Positions 12,313 to 15,609 of a DNA stretch of 15,609 bases are shown here, one piece after another. This DNA comes from an uncultured Chloroflexota bacterium (GTDB lineage Bacteria > Chloroflexota > Anaerolineae > Aggregatilineales > Phototrophicaceae), in assembly GCA_937927665.1 (NCBI GenBank), contig CALBRY010000033.1:1-15609 (forward strand), given 5' to 3'. The position numbers and the translations under genes are program-made. The notes beneath the pieces were generated by a model. It was not told the DNA's origin. It worked only from the letters and a program-made list of their open reading frames with translations, and did no database searches. Each line of letters begins with the position of its first letter. Positions within the stretch are counted from its first letter, which is position 1.

Positions 12313-14355
12313 TCAGGCTGACGCGCGTGCGATGCGCCGGTAAACGGCAAGCAGCGAGTCAGCGCATGTTTCCCATGTGGGCAGGGTGACTTCAACCGGA
12401 GGCGGCGGATTTTCGATCTGATCGATGATTGCTGCCGCCAATTCGTTCGGCGTGCTGTCGAGTGGCAGCGCGCTCACCAACCCTTGCTGCGCCAATTCAC
12501 GCAGCCCGGATGTATCCGCGACCAGAACCGGACGCTTGAGCGACAGCGCCTCCATTACAGAGACGGGATGCGCTTCGTACTCGCTGAACAACACCACCAG
12601 CGATGAACGGGCGAGCAGTTCCGCCATGCCCTGACGATTACCGGGAGGAATCCCGCGAATTTCGACCTGATCCTGTACGCCGAGGGAGTTTGCCAGCGCG
12701 TGCAGCGAGTCTTCATAGGGACCTGTGCCGACAATCCGCAGCCGTACATCAGCACGTTCTTGCAGCACATGCGGCAGCGCCGCGATCACATGATGATGCC
12801 CTTTATAACGTTCTAGCCTCCCCGATGAGACGATCAACGGTTGGGGATCAACCGGGAGCGGTGTATCGAGGGTTGGCAGATGCGCGCCGTTCGGGATCAC
12901 CACGAACCGGGAACGATCAAACCCGAGCGATTCCGCGAAAAAGTCTGCTTCAAACTGCGAGACGCCGATCAACTGGGCGGCGCGGCTGAGAAAAGGTTTC
13001 AAGATGCGGCGCTGCATGCCGCGTAAACTGTTGCGCGCTGCTGAAGAATGTCCGCCGCTGTGGAACGTCACCGTGAACGGCTTGCGTGAAATCCACGCCG
13101 CGAACATCGCCAGCGGTGCAACCAGCGTGTGATAGCCCTGAAGATGCACGACATCCCACTTGCCGAACACGATTTTTGGGAACAACCGGGGCGCAACGTG
13201 GTAATCTTTGCCACGCGGGAACGCACGCACACGGATGATTTCGACTCCGGCGGCGGTTTCACGCGGTGGGAGATCGCCTTGCGCGTCGGTTGTGAGGACG
13301 GTCACATGATGCCCATCAGCGCTGAGACGGCGCGCGACTTCATAGACATGCGTCTCTGTGCCGCCGGTGAGGGGATAGTATCGGGCGCTGACCATCAAAA
13401 TCCGCAGCGGGCGCGCAGTGACAGGTGTTTTCGCCTGTTTGCCGCGCAGATAACCCAATGCGGTGATGAACAATCCTGCTGTGATCGCGCTTGCCCGTCC
13501 CAAGCCGGAGAGATCGCGCCGCGTGATCGCCTCTTTGATGCCGCGCAGCACACCCGCCGGGAGTGTCTTGAAGGCGTGACCGCGTTCCGCCGAAAGCGCG
13601 TCTTTGCTGCCGACGAAGCGCGAAACCACGGCTTTCGAGACGCCTTCGGCATAACAGCGCGATTGGAAGTACGCCCAACGCGCCCGTTTTGCCGGGACTT
13701 TGTGATGAATGACCGCTGATGGTTCGATCATGAAGCGTCCGCCGGGGATCTGCTGACGGGCACGGATGCATAATTCGGTTTCTTCGCAGCCGAGCGGAAT
13801 CGTACCCACCCGCCCGATCTCCGAACGAAAACCGCCGACTGTCTCAAATACGGAGGTGCGGATCAGCATACTCGCGCCGATCAAGTTGCGGATTTCGGCG
13901 CGTGTGGTTGGAACGCCGCGATGTGTGCAGCCGATCACCCAATTGAATTCTTCGGGGAACCAGCGGGGGCGTTCGCCTACCCACGCGGGCTGAACCCAAC
14001 CGCTTACCCCTAACACGTGCGGATCATCTGCCAACACGCGGCTGAGTTTTTCGAGCCAATCCGGTGCGGCGACTGCGTCATCATCCAGAAAGCCGATTAA
14101 GTCGGCATCCGCCGCCATGATTCCGGTATTACGTGCCCCGGAGAGTCCCCGCGCCGATGCGTTTTCGATCACATGCGCCTGTGTAAAATGCGCCCGCGCC
14201 CGTTCGAACAGCGCCGGATTGTGATCGATCACGAGGATGATCTGATGCGGGCGGAGTGTTCCCGCTTCTACAGAAGCGACCGCCGCCGCCAGATCATTCC
14301 AGCGATCTTCGGTGTAAGCGCATAAAATCACCGCGATTTTTGGCTGTTCGTTCAT
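12313..14355 (-). CDS. Two-domain glycosyltransferase: GT2 fused to GT4
   Basis: The start at 14355 overlaps the upstream stop by ATGA, giving 680 residues; the open frame goes on to 14505 but that part lies inside the previous gene. Residues about 5-290 are a GT-A family 2 domain: AVILCAYTEDRW (8-19), the metal-binding acidic motif FLDDDA (89-94) and the acceptor-side EETELCIRA (191-199). Residues about 316-675 are a GT-B family 4 domain: RILMVSARYYPLTGGTETHV (318-337), SSGRLERYKGH (510-520) and the E-x7-E pair E594/E602 in EAHPVSVMEALS. A short membrane-associating stretch (ITAGLFITALGYL, 291-303) joins them. Two transferases in one chain suggest consecutive sugar additions to one acceptor. 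It lies between the upstream GT2 gene and the acetyltransferase in one operon. The donor sugars cannot be read from sequence. Confidence 0.93.
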   Translation of the reverse strand: MNEQPKIAVILCAYTEDRWNDLAAAVASVEAGTLRPHQIILVIDHNPALFERARAHFTQAHVIENASARGLSGARNTGIMAADADLIGFLDDDAVAAPDWLEKLSRVLADDPHVLGVSGWVQPAWVGERPRWFPEEFNWVIGCTHRGVPTTRAEIRNLIGASMLIRTSVFETVGGFRSEIGRVGTIPLGCEETELCIRARQQIPGGRFMIEPSAVIHHKVPAKRARWAYFQSRCYAEGVSKAVVSRFVGSKDALSAERGHAFKTLPAGVLRGIKEAITRRDLSGLGRASAITAGLFITALGYLRGKQAKTPVTARPLRILMVSARYYPLTGGTETHVYEVARRLSADGHHVTVLTTDAQGDLPPRETAAGVEIIRVRAFPRGKDYHVAPRLFPKIVFGKWDVVHLQGYHTLVAPLAMFAAWISRKPFTVTFHSGGHSSAARNSLRGMQRRILKPFLSRAAQLIGVSQFEADFFAESLGFDRSRFVVIPNGAHLPTLDTPLPVDPQPLIVSSGRLERYKGHHHVIAALPHVLQERADVRLRIVGTGPYEDSLHALANSLGVQDQVEIRGIPPGNRQGMAELLARSSLVVLFSEYEAHPVSVMEALSLKRPVLVADTSGLRELAQQGLVSALPLDSTPNELAAAIIDQIENPPPPVEVTLPTWETCADSLLAVYRRIARASA

Positions 14356-15314
14356 CCGTTGACGCTCGACCGGTGACCATTGGAGGATGCTTCGATGACT
14401 TTCAATTCCGGCTTTGCTTCGGCTTCGGTGATGGTGACGGTTTCGGCATCGAAGTCTACTTCTTCCGGAACCGAATATGCTTCGACCGGATTTTCTGCCT
14501 GCCAAGACCAGTGAGTCGCCACACGGTTTTTCGGTGCGGAGAAGCGTTCGCGCATAATCGTCTTGAGGACACGCCAGCCATCACGGATGGCGCGCAGATT
14601 GCTTACGCCGTAAATGCGATCGCTTTCGTAGCTGGGTACTTCGATGATTTTTAAGCCTGCTCGAAGCGCGCGAATGTTCATCAGGGTTTCGATTTCAAAC
14701 CCATCCCCTTCCAGTTCCAGAGCGAGCAGCACCCGCTTCCAGAAGGCGTTATAGCCGTAGCACAGATCGGTATACTGTCCGCCGAACAGCACCCGCACCA
14801 TCACGGTGAGTCCCCAATTTCCCAAACGGCGGAACGGGGTCATATCGGATGTGCCGCCGCCCTGTGTGAAGCGCGAGCCTTTGACGTAATCTGCGCCGGA
14901 AAGCAGCGCACCCAGATAGAGCGGAATTTCTAACGGACTCATTGATCCGTCGGCGTCGAGCATCACGATCACATCACCGGACGCGGCTTTGAATCCGGCA
15001 CGAAGCGCCGCGCCTTTGCCGCGTTTGGTTTCTTCGACGATACGCACATCGGAGATCATCGAGCGCGCAACGGCAACCGTATCATCGGTTGAATGCCCAT
15101 CTACGAGGATCACTTCGTACACCCAATCGGGAATGTACGGTAAGACATAGCGCAGATTCTTCGCCTCGTTGAGGGTCGGAATGATCACACTGACAGTCGG
15201 ATAGCTTAAAGGAGTCACCAGTGAGCGATCAGGAATGGTCATATCATCCCCATCGCTGTTAACCCGAACACGGCATCGGTTCGCCCGATAGCGGGCGAGG
15301 TGAGCGTTTACCAT
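14352..15314 (-). CDS. GT2 family glycosyltransferase, dolichyl/polyprenyl-phosphate sugar transferase-like
   Basis: The 320-residue product is a soluble GT-A family 2 enzyme of the DPM1/polyprenyl-phosphate glycosyltransferase type: VSVIIPTLNEAKNL (41-54), ILVDGHSTDDT (69-79), KRGKGAALRAG (97-107) and the metal-binding DADGS (120-124), followed by the family's YTDLCYGYNAFW and GDGFEIETLMN motifs. It would transfer a nucleotide sugar onto a lipid phosphate at the inner membrane face. The C-terminal 50 residues are acidic and low complexity. The ATG at 15314 has GAGG 8 nt upstream; the in-frame ATG at 15242 (296 residues) has a GGGG-type site and gives an N-terminus closer to homologues, so it is a real alternative. 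The stop overlaps the next gene by ATGA, so this is the first visible gene of the glycan operon. Confidence 0.93.
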   Translation of the reverse strand: MVNAHLARYRANRCRVRVNSDGDDMTIPDRSLVTPLSYPTVSVIIPTLNEAKNLRYVLPYIPDWVYEVILVDGHSTDDTVAVARSMISDVRIVEETKRGKGAALRAGFKAASGDVIVMLDADGSMSPLEIPLYLGALLSGADYVKGSRFTQGGGTSDMTPFRRLGNWGLTVMVRVLFGGQYTDLCYGYNAFWKRVLLALELEGDGFEIETLMNIRALRAGLKIIEVPSYESDRIYGVSNLRAIRDGWRVLKTIMRERFSAPKNRVATHWSWQAENPVEAYSVPEEVDFDAETVTITEAEAKPELKVIEASSNGHRSSVNG

Positions 15315-15539
15315 ATGTTTCGCCTCTGCACATCAACTCGTTGGCTTGTTGGTGGTCTGCGGCGAGTCTTCGATATAAGTTATTTCGTAGTCGGATGGCG
15401 GCTTAGATGACTCTCGCTGATAACGAATTGTTAGAAGATAGTAAACGCTCGCGGGAAGACGCGATTAGCGAAGGGTTTGCGTAGGGGATGCGTGGGGTGA
15501 ATGTGACTCTCTCACGTAGGTACAGTTTTGGGTGGTTTA

Positions 15540-15576
15540 CCCCTCACCCTGCTTGCGGAACAAGCAGGGTGAGGGG
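15540..15576. repeat. Perfect 16-bp palindrome with 5-nt loop near the right edge
   Basis: CCCCTCACCCTGCTTG (15540-15555), loop CGGAA, and CAAGCAGGGTGAGGGG (15561-15576) are exact inverted copies. Neither strand has a following T-run, so this is not a typical intrinsic terminator. It resembles the dispersed CCCTCACCC palindromes found between genes in many GC-rich genomes. It lies upstream of the glycan operon; the 295 nt from 15315 to the edge hold no gene that I can support. Confidence 0.65.
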
Positions 15577-15609
15577 GTGTGAGGTTAGTGATTCACGTCC
15601 CAGATTTGC

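Noticed and set aside
14356..14505. Longer start for the GT2-GT4 fusion
   Set aside because: The extra residues are Arg/His/Ser-rich shadow of the upstream glycosyltransferase; the ATGA overlap at 14352-14355 gives a standard coupled start.
15315..15539. Short plus-strand open frames of about 25 codons near the right edge
   Set aside because: Too short, no ribosome binding site or family match, so not supported as a gene.

Overview
The window looks like a chromosomal segment of a Chloroflexota bacterium, most likely an Anaerolineae-type lineage. The case rests on several traits: a very short Flp pilin beginning with a PREEGQGLVEYALIL-type leader, a Ser/Thr kinase with DWG in place of DFG, secreted proteins with Pro/Thr-rich linkers and an LPxxG-plus-hydrophobic C-terminus, and a moderately high GC content. 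This is inference from sequence character; there is no rRNA or other phylogenetic marker here. I see no CRISPR array, insertion sequence, prophage or tRNA.

Layout from left to right. (1) 1-1595, minus: a Ser/Thr kinase-like gene cut by the left edge, with a good promoter. (2) 1728-2297, minus: an unknown multi-pass membrane protein. (3) 2537-3885, plus: dtd (D-aminoacyl-tRNA deacylase) followed by a HEAT-repeat protein. (4) 3960-5300, minus, and 5428-7094, plus: divergent secreted proteins (an FG-GAP-like/TPR-like protein, and a CAP-LysM surface protein translationally coupled to a hypothetical gene), with an operator-like palindrome between them. (5) 7228-7374, plus: an orphan Flp pilin with its own extended -10 promoter, 5' hairpin and strong terminator. 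(6) 8976-7438, minus: a membrane-anchored excisionase-type HTH protein directly followed by a threonine/serine dehydratase, probably one operon. (7) 8977-9324: a non-coding stretch with a long, well-paired RNA fold that resembles 6S RNA. (8) 10530-9325, minus: a secreted beta-propeller protein, and 11451-10588, minus: an NmrA-like NAD(P)-binding protein. The latter is preceded by three TCTC/GAGA palindromes that look like operators. (9) 15314-11592, minus: a polysaccharide-type operon of a GT2 glycosyltransferase, a GT2-GT4 fusion glycosyltransferase and a hexapeptide acyltransferase. (10) The right edge carries a perfect 16-bp palindrome.

How the genes fit together: much of the coding capacity is devoted to the cell surface (CAP-LysM protein, pilin, two secreted propeller-like proteins, glycan assembly enzymes) and to housekeeping (Dtd, dehydratase). 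Intergenic regions are rich in inverted repeats. Two of them share an ACGCAAAGRCGCGAAG core and appear to serve as transcription terminators. The strongest candidates for something undescribed are the structured RNA at 9058-9234 and the triple-palindrome operator at 11485-11553.
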